A stretch of DNA of 64,000 bases. It comes from Methanobacteriota archaeon (GTDB lineage Archaea > Halobacteriota > Methanomicrobia > Methanomicrobiales > Methanomicrobiaceae). Of this stretch, positions 1 through 8,716 are shown one piece after another. The translations under genes were made by a program, and so were the position numbers. Numbering within the stretch: the stretch's first letter is position 1; each line of letters begins with the position of its first letter. Location of the stretch: assembly GCA_023396365.1 (NCBI GenBank), contig JAEWWL010000052.1, positions 1 to 64,000 on the forward strand, given 5' to 3'. The notes below the pieces were generated by a model, which made no database searches, was not told the origin of the DNA, and was given only the letters and a program-made list of their open reading frames with translations.

Positions 1-774
1 GAGATTGCAGGTGACTTAAAGACAGAAGCCGGTGTCAACACCCAGATGGATCTTGACTTTAGCAACATTGAGTTAAACAATGTATCTGTCCCCAACCCTC
101 CGGCAGGCTCTGATGCTGTCTTAAGATATGTATTCCTGGATGATGTATCAACTGTTGTTGAAAAGTGGAACAAAACAGATACGGTAATTCCAAGGCACAC
201 AATCGATGATACCAATGACTGGAGTGAGGACTCTTCATTAAGCTTTGATGTAGGAACAGTTAAGCTTTCAGAGACCTGGGAGACCACATTCAGGCTTAAG
301 GTGCTTAAGGGCGGAAACATAAACATTTTCGGCCCCGGCTCAACCATTACATTCAACAACGGAACAGACTCTCTTACACTTCCAAAGACTTATGTTACTG
401 CTGTTGAAAACCTGACAGCGACAGGCATAAACTTCAAAGATCTTTATGTTTTGGATCTTCATTCAACAAACACCGGAAAAATAACTGATACGCTTGATAT
501 TAAGTGGAATCTGACATATACCGGTGAGCATACGGCAGAACAGAAAGTCTTTTACATGCGCACAAGCGATAATGTCTGGATACAGTTCCAGACAGTTTCA
601 TCAGGACCCGGTAATTCAACAAATGATGCACAGCTTGTTGTCCGTGACCTTCCGCCGGGCTCTTACACAATTCGTGTTCATGCAAAGTCGCCTGACACGG
701 CAGACTCGATTGCCCAGCTTTCACATCCGGTAATTATCGGCGACAGCAGTGCAACATACATAAAAATTGAGTAG
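1..774 (+). CDS. C-terminal part of a secreted or surface protein (5' end outside window)
   Basis: The frame is open from base 1, so the first visible Met (base 46) is internal and the true start lies upstream. The visible ~257 residues are beta-rich, rich in Asn/Thr/Ser with several N-glycosylation sequons (for example NGT, NLT, NST), and have no membrane segment or Cys. That composition fits an extracellular Ig-like or adhesin region of an archaeal surface protein, possibly the tail of a von Willebrand A-type protein, but no catalytic motif is visible. The chain ends IKIE before TAG, with no C-terminal anchor. Function is unassigned. Confidence 0.75.
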   Translation, partial: EIAGDLKTEAGVNTQMDLDFSNIELNNVSVPNPPAGSDAVLRYVFLDDVSTVVEKWNKTDTVIPRHTIDDTNDWSEDSSLSFDVGTVKLSETWETTFRLKVLKGGNINIFGPGSTITFNNGTDSLTLPKTYVTAVENLTATGINFKDLYVLDLHSTNTGKITDTLDIKWNLTYTGEHTAEQKVFYMRTSDNVWIQFQTVSSGPGNSTNDAQLVVRDLPPGSYTIRVHAKSPDTADSIAQLSHPVIIGDSSATYIKIE

Positions 775-914
775 GCCTGAAAATAATCAAAAGCCACAAA
801 AAATATTTTTTTTCCATTAATTATTGGCGTGATTTCAGTCTGAAAACATTCAGCAGCATTTTTGAAAAAAAAAGAGCCTTTGCTTTTAACCCCTGAATAA
901 AAATTAAAAAAAAG

Positions 915-986
915 CGGATCCAGCGGGAATTGAACCCGCGTCTTTGGGTTCGAAGCCCAAAAGGATGTCCTCTACCCTATGGATCC
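915..986 (-). tRNA. tRNA-Arg (anticodon TCG)
   Basis: Read on the minus strand, a seven-base acceptor stem (GGATCCA with TGGATCC) closes a cloverleaf with anticodon arm TTGGG-CTTCGAA-CCCAA and T arm GCGGG-TTCAATT-CCCGC. The loop CTTCGAA places TCG at positions 34-36, giving tRNA-Arg. The 3' CCA is not encoded. The gene stands alone between the surface protein and the ACT gene, whose 3' end faces it. Confidence 0.95.
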
Positions 987-1040
987 TGTCTTAATACATT
1001 AATTTTAGTATCAGAAAAAAGTTGGTATTGGTTTTTCTGT

Positions 1041-1475
1041 TCAGATGAACATGGAAGATTTGAGAAGCTCTCCGCCTTTTTCTCTTATGTCGCGGATAGC
1101 CTCATTAACCCTGTCGACACGAAGGATGAGTATTGCTGCATCTTTGCCTGAATACGCATATGCATATTCAATGTTTATCCCGGCATCGCCGAGAATTTTT
1201 GCAGTCGCATATAATCCGCCGGGTTCATCTTTCATGTTGACTGCAATCACATCTGTAAAAGAGACCATAAAACCGATATCTGCAAGTTTTTTAAGGGCAG
1301 GCTCGGGCTTGTCTACAAGCAGCCTCACTACGCCAAATCCCTTTGATTCTGCAATTGAAAATGCAAATATGTTTATCTTCTCCTCTTCAAGCGCCTTTGC
1401 AATTGCTGCAAGACGCCCTGGTTTATTCTCGGAAAAGACCGAGATCTGCTTGATTATGAAATCCTTTGTGTCCAT
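1041..1475 (-). CDS. ACT domain protein (two ACT domains), last gene of the ligase operon
   Basis: The 144-residue protein is two tandem ACT modules, about residues 8-70 and 75-140. The first has the typical SENKPGRLAAIAKAL loop-helix and the second KDEPGGLYATAKIL; the GR/GG turns are where ACT domains bind amino acids. There is no enzymatic domain. Its ATG overlaps the stop of the upstream ligase gene (TAATG), so the two are probably translationally coupled. A stand-alone double-ACT protein beside arylacetate-CoA ligases is a common archaeal arrangement and suggests sensing of an aromatic amino acid; the ligand is inferred, not seen. Confidence 0.85.
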   Translation of the reverse strand: MDTKDFIIKQISVFSENKPGRLAAIAKALEEEKINIFAFSIAESKGFGVVRLLVDKPEPALKKLADIGFMVSFTDVIAVNMKDEPGGLYATAKILGDAGINIEYAYAYSGKDAAILILRVDRVNEAIRDIREKGGELLKSSMFI

Positions 1476-2779
1476 TATAAAATCCTCCTGTCAATAACCC
1501 TCTTTGCTTTTCCTTCAAATCTTGGAAGTGAATTCGGCGCCATTATCTCAATTCCCGCACTGACATTGAGGGAATTTTTGAGTATGTGGGATACTTTTTT
1601 CTTTATATCCATTAAGTCATTAATCTTGTCAGAGAAGAATTCCTGCTTTAATTCAACCTGCACAAGCATTTCATCAAGCGTTCCCCTTCTTTCAACAATT
1701 ATCATGAAATGCTGGCCTGAGACTTCCGGAATCGACAACAGGGCATGCTCAACCTGTGACGGGAATACATTGATGCCGCGTATTATGAGCATGTCATCAA
1801 CTCTTCCGCTGAGACGCCCGATTCTCGGATGTGTTCTTCCGCACGGGCATGGCGCATCGTCAAGATATGTGATGTCTCCAATGCGGTACCTTATCATCGG
1901 AAGCGCCTCTTTTTGAAGAACCGTCATAACAAGCTCGCCTTTTTCGCCCGGAGGAAGAACCTCAAGCGTATCAGGATCAATAATTTCAGTGTAGGCGATA
2001 TCGCCCCATATGTGAATTCCGTTCTGCTCCTGGCATTCGCAGAACATCGGTCCTGAGATCTCTGATGTTCCGAATATGTTGTATGCACAAATTCCCATAT
2101 TTTCCTGGATGTGATCTCTCATCTGCTCTGACCACGGCTCTGCTCCAAGCACTGCTGTTTTTAAGCATGTATCGTTTTTGATAGAGATTCCCATCTTCTC
2201 AGCGGTTTCTCCGATATGATTTAAGTAGGAAGGCGTGCATGCAATCGCGGTCACATGCAGGTCCTGCATAAGCTCAATCTGCCTTTCGGTGTTTCCTATG
2301 CTTGTCGGAACGACTGTAGCGCCTATCTTTTCTGCACCGTAATGAAGGCCTAAGCCTCCGGTGAAAAGTCCGTATCCGTATGAGACCTGCATCACATCCC
2401 CTCTTCCAAGACCGCAGGCTGTTAAGGATCGTGCAACTGACTGTGTCCAAAGGTCAAGGTCTTTTTGTGTGTAGCCCACAACTGTTGGCTTTCCGGTTGT
2501 GCCTGATGAGACGTGGTATCTTACAAGCTCATCTGTTGATGATGTAAAAATTTTGTCCGGATAGTTGTCGCGAAGATCGGTTTTGTACATGAAGGGCAGT
2601 TTTTTTACATCCTCAAGTGAGCTGATGTCATCCGGGTGGACATTTGCATCCTTCATTCTCCTGTGGTAAAAATCGGAGAAGCTGTATAAACGGTACACGA
2701 GGGTTTTAAAGTACCTGTACTGAAGTTTTTTCAACTCCTCAACAGGCATCTCCTCAATTCTTGGATCCCATGCTCTCAA
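1475..2779 (-). CDS. paaK: Phenylacetate/arylacetate-CoA ligase (PaaK family), copy 1
   Basis: An AMP-forming ligase of 434 residues, normal for PaaK (about 430). It should activate phenylacetate or a related arylacetate to its CoA thioester with ATP. Visible motifs are the phosphate loop SSGTTGKPTVVGYT (near residue 91), the FGTSEISGP adenylate motif, the RIGDI and GRVDDMLIIRGINVFPSQ motifs, and a CPCGR cluster in the C-terminal part. Its start overlaps the stop of copy 2 by ATGA. In methanogens these ligases are thought to feed indolepyruvate:ferredoxin oxidoreductase, run reductively to make aromatic amino acids from exogenous arylacetates; no such oxidoreductase is in the window. Confidence 0.9.
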   Translation of the reverse strand: MRAWDPRIEEMPVEELKKLQYRYFKTLVYRLYSFSDFYHRRMKDANVHPDDISSLEDVKKLPFMYKTDLRDNYPDKIFTSSTDELVRYHVSSGTTGKPTVVGYTQKDLDLWTQSVARSLTACGLGRGDVMQVSYGYGLFTGGLGLHYGAEKIGATVVPTSIGNTERQIELMQDLHVTAIACTPSYLNHIGETAEKMGISIKNDTCLKTAVLGAEPWSEQMRDHIQENMGICAYNIFGTSEISGPMFCECQEQNGIHIWGDIAYTEIIDPDTLEVLPPGEKGELVMTVLQKEALPMIRYRIGDITYLDDAPCPCGRTHPRIGRLSGRVDDMLIIRGINVFPSQVEHALLSIPEVSGQHFMIIVERRGTLDEMLVQVELKQEFFSDKINDLMDIKKKVSHILKNSLNVSAGIEIMAPNSLPRFEGKAKRVIDRRIL

Positions 2780-4068
2780 AATTTATCGCCTCTTTTATCA
2801 ATAACTCTCTTTGCCTTTCCCTCAAATCTTGGAAGTGATTCGGGCTCGACAAGCAGGACTCTTGTTCTGATATTTAGTATGTCCTTTAAGGAATGAATTA
2901 TTTTCTTCTGTATTTTCTCAAGGTCTGAGATTTCTCCTTTGAAGAACTCTTTTTTAATCTCAACATCGATTGTCATCTCATCAAGGTGGTTTACCCTGTC
3001 GACACAGACCATGAACTGCTCGCCTACTTCGGGAATTGAACGAAGCACATGCTCTATCTGTGACGGGAATACGTTGATTCCACGTATGACAAGCATGTCA
3101 TCACTTCTTCCTGTAAGGCGTGCAATCTTTGGGCCTCTTCCGCATGGGCATTCATCCTCAAGAATCATTGTGATGTCGCCTGTCCTGTACCGCAGAAGCG
3201 GCATTGCCTCTTTCACAAGCGGAGTTACAACAAGCTCTCCCTTTTCGCCGGGCTGAAGAACCTCGCCGGTCTTAGGGTCTATTATCTCAATCAGGTATGA
3301 ATCATGCCAGAAGTGAAGTCCGTCCCTCTCAGGGCATTCAAATGCAGCTCCAGGGCCGTACATCTCGCTCATACCGTATGAATCATAGGCTGTAACACCA
3401 AGTTTTCCTTCAAGGCTCTTTCTCATATTGTCTGACCAGGGCTCTGCGCCAAACATCCCTGTCTTTAATGATTCAAGTTTTGTTCCCATGCTTTGCGCAA
3501 CCTCGGCAAGGTGCATTGCATAGCTTGGCGTGCAGTGAATTGCTGTGACACCGAAATCGTCAATCATCTCAATCTGGCGCTTTGTGTTTCCTGTTCCGCT
3601 TGGAATAACAGTCATCCCTATTTTTTCCGCACCGTAATGAAAGCCGAGCCCGCCTGTGAACAGGCCGTAGTTTACGGCATTTTGAAATGTGTCATCGGCT
3701 GTAAGGCCAACCATTGTGAGATTTCTCGCAATGAGTTCAGACCAGTTTTCAATATCCTGTTTTGTATAGCCTACAACCGTCGGCTTTCCGGTTGTGCCTG
3801 AGGTTGTGTGAATTCTTACAATATCCCTTTTGGGCACTGCCAGAAATCCGAAGGGGTATCCTCCCTGAAGATCGGTTTTTCTGGTAAAGGGAATTTTTTG
3901 GATATCATCTGTTTTTTTGATGCTGTCTGAATTTATTTTTGAATCGTTTAGCAGTTTTTTGTAAAAAGGAATATTCTCTGCCTGTTTTATTGTCCACTTA
4001 AGACGCTTTACCTGGAGAATTTCAAGTTTGTCTCCTTTAAGTGTCTCTGCTTCTTTATTCCAGAACAT
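2776..4068 (-). CDS. paaK: Phenylacetate/arylacetate-CoA ligase (PaaK family), copy 2
   Basis: First gene of a three-gene operon (copy 2, copy 1, ACT protein). The 430-residue chain has TSGTTGKPTVVGYT, YGMSEMYGP, RTGDI, CPCGRGP and GRSDDMLVIRGINVFPSQ, all in PaaK order. It is clearly paralogous to copy 1 along its full length but diverged, which suggests different aryl substrates (for example phenylacetate and indoleacetate) rather than a recent duplication. About 190 bp of AT-rich DNA separates it from the divergent binding-protein gene, so this space must hold both promoters. Confidence 0.9.
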   Translation of the reverse strand: MFWNKEAETLKGDKLEILQVKRLKWTIKQAENIPFYKKLLNDSKINSDSIKKTDDIQKIPFTRKTDLQGGYPFGFLAVPKRDIVRIHTTSGTTGKPTVVGYTKQDIENWSELIARNLTMVGLTADDTFQNAVNYGLFTGGLGFHYGAEKIGMTVIPSGTGNTKRQIEMIDDFGVTAIHCTPSYAMHLAEVAQSMGTKLESLKTGMFGAEPWSDNMRKSLEGKLGVTAYDSYGMSEMYGPGAAFECPERDGLHFWHDSYLIEIIDPKTGEVLQPGEKGELVVTPLVKEAMPLLRYRTGDITMILEDECPCGRGPKIARLTGRSDDMLVIRGINVFPSQIEHVLRSIPEVGEQFMVCVDRVNHLDEMTIDVEIKKEFFKGEISDLEKIQKKIIHSLKDILNIRTRVLLVEPESLPRFEGKAKRVIDKRGDKF

Positions 4069-4254
4069 GAAAGCTCATAGTATGGTATGCTATTGCATGG
4101 CATGAAGGTTGTGGTATTAATATAATCTAAAATAATGGCTGTTTTTTTAAAAAAGATGCTAATACTGAATTTTTAAAAAAGTGAGTGTTCATGAAGGATT
4201 CAAATGAGCCACTTTTCATAAGGTCTTTATATTTGCCTGCCCCAAATTTTTATC

Positions 4255-5058
4255 ATGGACAAAAATATTCTGGCTGTACTGATTCTTATTGCAGCGGTTT
4301 TGGCAGCCTCATTTGCAGGCTGTACAGAAACAAATGCTCCTGCGGAAAAAACCGCGGATAATGCATCAGAGAAGACTGTATACATTGTAGGAATTGACGG
4401 GGAGTATCCTCCTTATTCATTCATTGACAGCGATGGAAATGCACAGGGATTTGATGTCGATTCAGTAAAGTGGATCGCACAAAACCAGGGCTTTGAAGTA
4501 ACAATCAAGCCAATGGCATGGGACAGCATCATACCATCGCTTAACGCAGGCAAAATAGACATGGTCTATTCAGGAATGACAATCACAGATGAGCGTCTTG
4601 AAAAAGTCAACTTTTCAAAGACTTACTGGGTTGCAAACCAGGGTGTTGCCGTAAAGAACGGCTCTTCACTTACAATTGATGACATTAAGGAAGGAAAAGC
4701 TGTAATAGGCACACAGGCAGGATGCACTGCTGCAGGATGGATTTCAGAAAATCTTGTCGAAACAGGCATCATGCCTGAAGAAAACCTAAAGCAGTCATAC
4801 AGCAGCATTGCACTTGCAATCACAGACCTTGAAAACGGCCGTGTCGATGCAGTCATGTATGATACACCTGTTATCATTGAGTCCATAAAAGGCAAGGACA
4901 GCCTTGTCAAACTCGGCACAATCGAGACTAACGAGAATTATGGAGTTGCAATCAGAAAGGCTGATGTTGAGCTGTTAAATACAATGAATGAAGGTATTGA
5001 CAACTTAATGGCAGACCCGTACTGGCAGGAATTAATTGAGAAGTACGAACTTGCCTGA
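4255..5058 (+). CDS. Polar amino-acid ABC transporter substrate-binding lipoprotein, copy 1
   Basis: A 267-residue family 3 solute-binding protein. The N-terminus is a lipoprotein signal ending SFAGC, with the lipidated Cys at residue 23. The mature part starts with the family pattern GIDGEYPPYSFID, then GFDVDSVKWIA and DMVYSGMTITDERLEKVNFS. It should capture an amino acid outside the cell for an ABC importer. It is transcribed toward the transporter genes but on the opposite strand, outside their operon, and is a full-length paralog of the binding protein at 7719-8549. A TATA-like CTTTATAT lies about 30 bases before the start. Confidence 0.9.
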   Translation: MDKNILAVLILIAAVLAASFAGCTETNAPAEKTADNASEKTVYIVGIDGEYPPYSFIDSDGNAQGFDVDSVKWIAQNQGFEVTIKPMAWDSIIPSLNAGKIDMVYSGMTITDERLEKVNFSKTYWVANQGVAVKNGSSLTIDDIKEGKAVIGTQAGCTAAGWISENLVETGIMPEENLKQSYSSIALAITDLENGRVDAVMYDTPVIIESIKGKDSLVKLGTIETNENYGVAIRKADVELLNTMNEGIDNLMADPYWQELIEKYELA

Positions 5059-5435
5059 AATTAAAATTAAACTTTTTTTAATTTTTGTGTTCTCATAATT
5101 TTTAACTTCTGAAGCTGAATTTATTTAAGCTTTGTAAAAATATTTTAATTTGTAATTTTTAATTTTCATGCCTGTGATTTTTTCGGACTGGAAATTTTTT
5201 TTCTGTCTTTTTTATTGGCATCATCAAATTTCTTAACTGTCATATGCGTTTGAAATGGCAGGTCAGAACCTGACGTTATGTGTTGAAGGAAGTGTTATTA
5301 TCCGGACAGGTCAGGGACTGCCGCAAATTAATTCCAATATGAAAAAAATTAAAAAAATCACCTGTGATATTGGAAAATATGGCCCGGTTTAATTGCAGAG
5401 ATCCGTTGAGCGGATTTTTCAGCAGTGCCTTAATT
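5059..5435. other. Convergent intergenic region without a gene
   Basis: AT-rich DNA between convergent genes. A small hairpin, ATCCG-TTGAG-CGGAT followed by TTTT (about 5400-5418), sits just past the permease stop and could serve as a terminator on either strand. The open frames here overlap the permease antisense and have no coding character. Confidence 0.5.
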
Positions 5436-6098
5436 CTATCTTGTCTGTGTTCCGGGTATTGCAAGCTTCTTCTCAAGTGCATTTGCACAGACTGTTGTTA
5501 TCGACACAAGGAAGAGGTATACAACGCCTATCATCAAAAAGACATCCGGTTCAAAATACTTTGAGAATACCAGCTTTCCTGCACCTGTAAGCTCTATGAG
5601 AGTGATCATGTAGGCAAGCGATGAGTATTTTATCAGGTAGATGAATTCGTTTGAAAGTCCGGGGATTGCACGCCTCATTGCCTGCGGAAGAACAACATAG
5701 CGTATTGCCTGGATGTTTGTCATTCCAAGTGCGCTTGCAGCGGTCATCTGTCCCTGTTTTACTGACAGAATTGCACCGCGTATATATTCTGAGTTGTAAG
5801 CGCTGTTGCAGCAGATAAATCCGATAACTGATGCAGCAAATGCCGAGAAGTATATTCCTATCGAGGGAAGTCCAAAATAAAGAATAAAAAGAAGTAAAAG
5901 AAGCGGGCATCCCTTGACAAAACCCACGAAAAACCTGCATAAGAGGTTTATCCCGTATCCTCCGTAGACTCTTCCGCAGGCGATGAGAGTTCCAAAAACA
6001 AGACCAAATGGTGCGGAAAATGCAATAAGCGTTAAGGTGACTAAAAGCCCTCCCCATAACGCCGGCATCAGGATATTTATTAAAAATTCCGCATCCAT
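5436..6098 (-). CDS. Amino-acid ABC transporter permease (HisM/GlnP type), distal gene
   Basis: This 220-residue integral membrane protein has several hydrophobic helices and the EAA loop that docks on the ATPase (SALGMTNIQAIRYVVLPQA, about residues 121-139). It should form half of the membrane channel together with the permease at 6863-7549. It is last in the operon, six bases after the ATPase gene. It is full length for the family; the start is the ATG giving MDAEFLINI. Confidence 0.9.
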   Translation of the reverse strand: MDAEFLINILMPALWGGLLVTLTLIAFSAPFGLVFGTLIACGRVYGGYGINLLCRFFVGFVKGCPLLLLLFILYFGLPSIGIYFSAFAASVIGFICCNSAYNSEYIRGAILSVKQGQMTAASALGMTNIQAIRYVVLPQAMRRAIPGLSNEFIYLIKYSSLAYMITLIELTGAGKLVFSKYFEPDVFLMIGVVYLFLVSITTVCANALEKKLAIPGTQTR

Positions 6099-6104
6099 AT
6101 TTTT

Positions 6105-6860
6105 TTATTCTCCGGAAAGCCTTCCATACTGGCCGATAAATTTGCCTGTCCTTTCAAATTTCGGGTTGTTAATTATCTCTTCCGGTGTTCCGGATTCAAC
6201 AATATGCCCGTTCTCCATAAAAATTATCTCTGTTGCAACAGAGCGTGCAAACCCCATCTCATGGGTTACCACAAGCATTGTCATTCCTTCAAGTGCCAGT
6301 TTTTTCATAACCTCGAGGACTTCTCTTGTAAGCTCAGGGTCAAGAGCTGATGTGGGCTCGTCAAATAAAATTACATCCGGCTCCATTGCAAGCGCACGTG
6401 CAATCGATACACGCTGAGCCTGCCCGCCGGAAAGCTCGGCAGGGTAATGGTCTGCCCAGTCCTCCATTCCAACCTGCCTCAGCTCAAACATAGCCTTTTC
6501 GCGTGCCTCCTCTTTGCTCATCCCCTTAACTTTGAGAAGGGCAACCTCAACATTTTTAACAGCTGTTAAGTGATCAAAAAGGTAGTAGTTCTGAAAAACC
6601 ATGCCGATTTTCTGCCTGAACTGGTTTATTCGTTTCCCGCAGTTTGTTACCTCTTCATCACGAAGCCAGACTCTTCCCCTGTCAGGCTCGGTCAGCTGGT
6701 TTATGCATCGAAGAAGGGTGCTCTTTCCGGTGCCTGAAGGTCCTATAAATACAATTACGTCCCCCTTCTTCACATTAAAGGATACACCCCTTAAGACCTC
6801 GGCATCACCGTAGGTCTTGTGGATGTCCTCAACTTTTAGTATATACTCATCGTCGGCCAT
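6105..6860 (-). CDS. Amino-acid ABC transporter ATP-binding protein (GlnQ type)
   Basis: The 251-residue ATPase powers import of a polar amino acid. Walker A is GPSGTGKST (about residues 39-47), the Q-loop [14 protein letters not shown], the signature [15 protein letters not shown], Walker [13 protein letters not shown], and the H-loop VVTHEM. All catalytic residues are present. It lies between the two permease genes with 2-6 bp gaps, so it is the only ATPase for both permeases. Confidence 0.95.
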   Translation of the reverse strand: MADDEYILKVEDIHKTYGDAEVLRGVSFNVKKGDVIVFIGPSGTGKSTLLRCINQLTEPDRGRVWLRDEEVTNCGKRINQFRQKIGMVFQNYYLFDHLTAVKNVEVALLKVKGMSKEEAREKAMFELRQVGMEDWADHYPAELSGGQAQRVSIARALAMEPDVILFDEPTSALDPELTREVLEVMKKLALEGMTMLVVTHEMGFARSVATEIIFMENGHIVESGTPEEIINNPKFERTGKFIGQYGRLSGE

Positions 6861-6862
6861 TT

Positions 6863-7549
6863 TTACAACACTCCTGTATTGATGCTTCCGCTAAACCCGG
6901 GTATTGCAACCTTCTTTTCAAGATAGCTGATGACTCTCATTCCGGCATAATTTAAAAGAATGAACACAATTGCACATGCAATGTAAATCGGCATTGTGAC
7001 GTAGGTCTGTGCAACTATCTGTGATGTTCTTGTAAGGAGCTCTGCAACGCCTATTGCGTAGCATATCGCAGAGTCTGTAAGAATATTCGGGTACTCATTG
7101 GACCAGCCCGGAAGTGCCACTCGTACTGCCTGCGGGATTATGATTGTTCTTATTGCTGTAAGTCTGCTCATTCCAAGTGAGCGTGCCGCTGTCATCTGCC
7201 CCTGGCTTATTGACTGGATTGCTCCGCGGAAAATCTGCGACTGGTACGCAGCGCCTCTAAGTCCAAGGACTGTTGCGCCGACAAAAAATTCCGGAATATC
7301 AAGATTAAGGAATGGAAACAGAGTGAAATAGAACATAAATAAAAGCAGAAGCACAGGAAGGCCCCTGAAGAACCATACATATGCACCTATCACAAACTTT
7401 AACGGACGGTTTCCGTAAACCTGCCCAAGAGCCATTGGAAGACCCAAAAGCGCACCTATTATAAGTGCTGAAGCAACAAGGCCCAGTGTAACCATAACTC
7501 CCGAAAGAAGATAGGGAAGCCAGTCTGCTAATATTGTAAATACATCCAT
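6863..7549 (-). CDS. Amino-acid ABC transporter permease (HisM/GlnP type), proximal gene
   Basis: A 228-residue membrane subunit with the EAA motif [19 protein letters not shown] and a Gly-rich first helix ([19 protein letters not shown]). It is related to but clearly different from the distal permease, consistent with a heterodimeric channel. The gene follows the binding-protein gene at 7719-8549 after about 170 bp, which is long for an operon; this space may hold a second promoter or a processing site that raises binding-protein levels. Confidence 0.9.
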   Translation of the reverse strand: MDVFTILADWLPYLLSGVMVTLGLVASALIIGALLGLPMALGQVYGNRPLKFVIGAYVWFFRGLPVLLLLFMFYFTLFPFLNLDIPEFFVGATVLGLRGAAYQSQIFRGAIQSISQGQMTAARSLGMSRLTAIRTIIIPQAVRVALPGWSNEYPNILTDSAICYAIGVAELLTRTSQIVAQTYVTMPIYIACAIVFILLNYAGMRVISYLEKKVAIPGFSGSINTGVL

Positions 7550-7718
7550 CTTATAATTCCCGGCAGGAATAACCCTAAATCGGAGGGCTTGTCACTGAAA
7601 ATATCCTGACCCGTCCTGCTGCACAACAAAAATACATGAAGCTGCATGCAGCAGATATTACAGATTAATTATGTGCTTAAGGGTTTTGATATTTGCCCTT
7701 TTGCACTCATAAAAAAAA

Positions 7719-8549
7719 TTATTTTGGAGATGCGCCCACAAGCTTGTACTCTTCAAGGAGCTGCTGCCAGTATGGGTCATTTCTCAGGTTTTCAAGCCCC
7801 TGGTTCATTTTTGAAAGGAGCTCTGTGTCTTCTTTTCTGATTGCAATGCCATAGACTTCTCCTGTGTCTATCTGATCTCTGATCTCAATCGGTTTTCCTG
7901 CGATTGAATCACGAAGTGACGGGACATCATATATTGCAACGTCGATTCTCTTGTTCTGAAGATCAGTTACAACACTTGGGAAATTGTCGTAGTACTTCAG
8001 GTTGTCAGCAGGCATAAGTCCGGTTTCAATGAGGTTTTCCTCTGTCCAGATTGCACCTGTTGTTCCCCTCTGTGCACCAACGACTGTCTTTCCTGACTTA
8101 AAGTCATCTGCAGTCAGTTCAGAGTCATTGTTGAATGCAAGCCCCTGATCAACCTGAAGATATGGCTGTGAAAAGTTTACTTTTCCCAGGCGCTCTTCTG
8201 TGATTGTCATTCCTGAATAGACCATGTCTATTTTGCCTGCAAGAAGTGCGGGTATTATTCCGTCCCACGCAAGCGGCTGGAACTCAACATCAAATCCCTG
8301 GTTTTGTGCTATCCACTTTGCGGATTCGACATCAAACCCCTGTGCATTTCCCTCTGTGTCAATAAATGAGTATGGAGGATATTCGCCGTCTATTCCTATG
8401 GTAAATGTCTTTACGTCTCCTGAAGCCTCAACAGTCGGGACTGTTCCGGCAGGAGTCTTATCAACCGGCTGGCTGCCAGTACAGCCTGCAAATGATACTG
8501 CAATTAAAGCCAGAAGAATAATAAGTACACCAGAAATCTTATTGTCCAT
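7719..8549 (-). CDS. Polar amino-acid ABC transporter substrate-binding lipoprotein, copy 2
   Basis: A 276-residue family 3 binding protein with a lipobox (VSFAGC, Cys at residue 23, the same position as copy 1), then a Pro/Thr linker and TIGIDGEYPPYSFIDTEG. It shares the GFDVESAKWIAQNQGF and KIDMVYSGMTIT blocks with the copy at 4255-5058. Binding-cleft residues differ in places, so the two may differ in ligand range. It heads the importer operon on the minus strand, divergent from cas1. Confidence 0.9.
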   Translation of the reverse strand: MDNKISGVLIILLALIAVSFAGCTGSQPVDKTPAGTVPTVEASGDVKTFTIGIDGEYPPYSFIDTEGNAQGFDVESAKWIAQNQGFDVEFQPLAWDGIIPALLAGKIDMVYSGMTITEERLGKVNFSQPYLQVDQGLAFNNDSELTADDFKSGKTVVGAQRGTTGAIWTEENLIETGLMPADNLKYYDNFPSVVTDLQNKRIDVAIYDVPSLRDSIAGKPIEIRDQIDTGEVYGIAIRKEDTELLSKMNQGLENLRNDPYWQQLLEEYKLVGASPK

Positions 8550-8716
8550 CAGAAAATATTTAGGATATAGGTTAATTTATCCTTTATGTATTGAACTTTT
8601 ATGAAAAGTGCCTCTTTTTTCAATAAGTTTTCTTTTTAAAATAAAACGATCAATTTAATTCATACAATGCAGTAATTAAATAAATTACAGCTTTTGCTTC
8701 CTGCAGGATTTTTGAT

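Noticed and set aside
1045..1497. 150-residue plus-strand frame
   Set aside because: It is antisense to the ACT protein gene, which has clear domain motifs.
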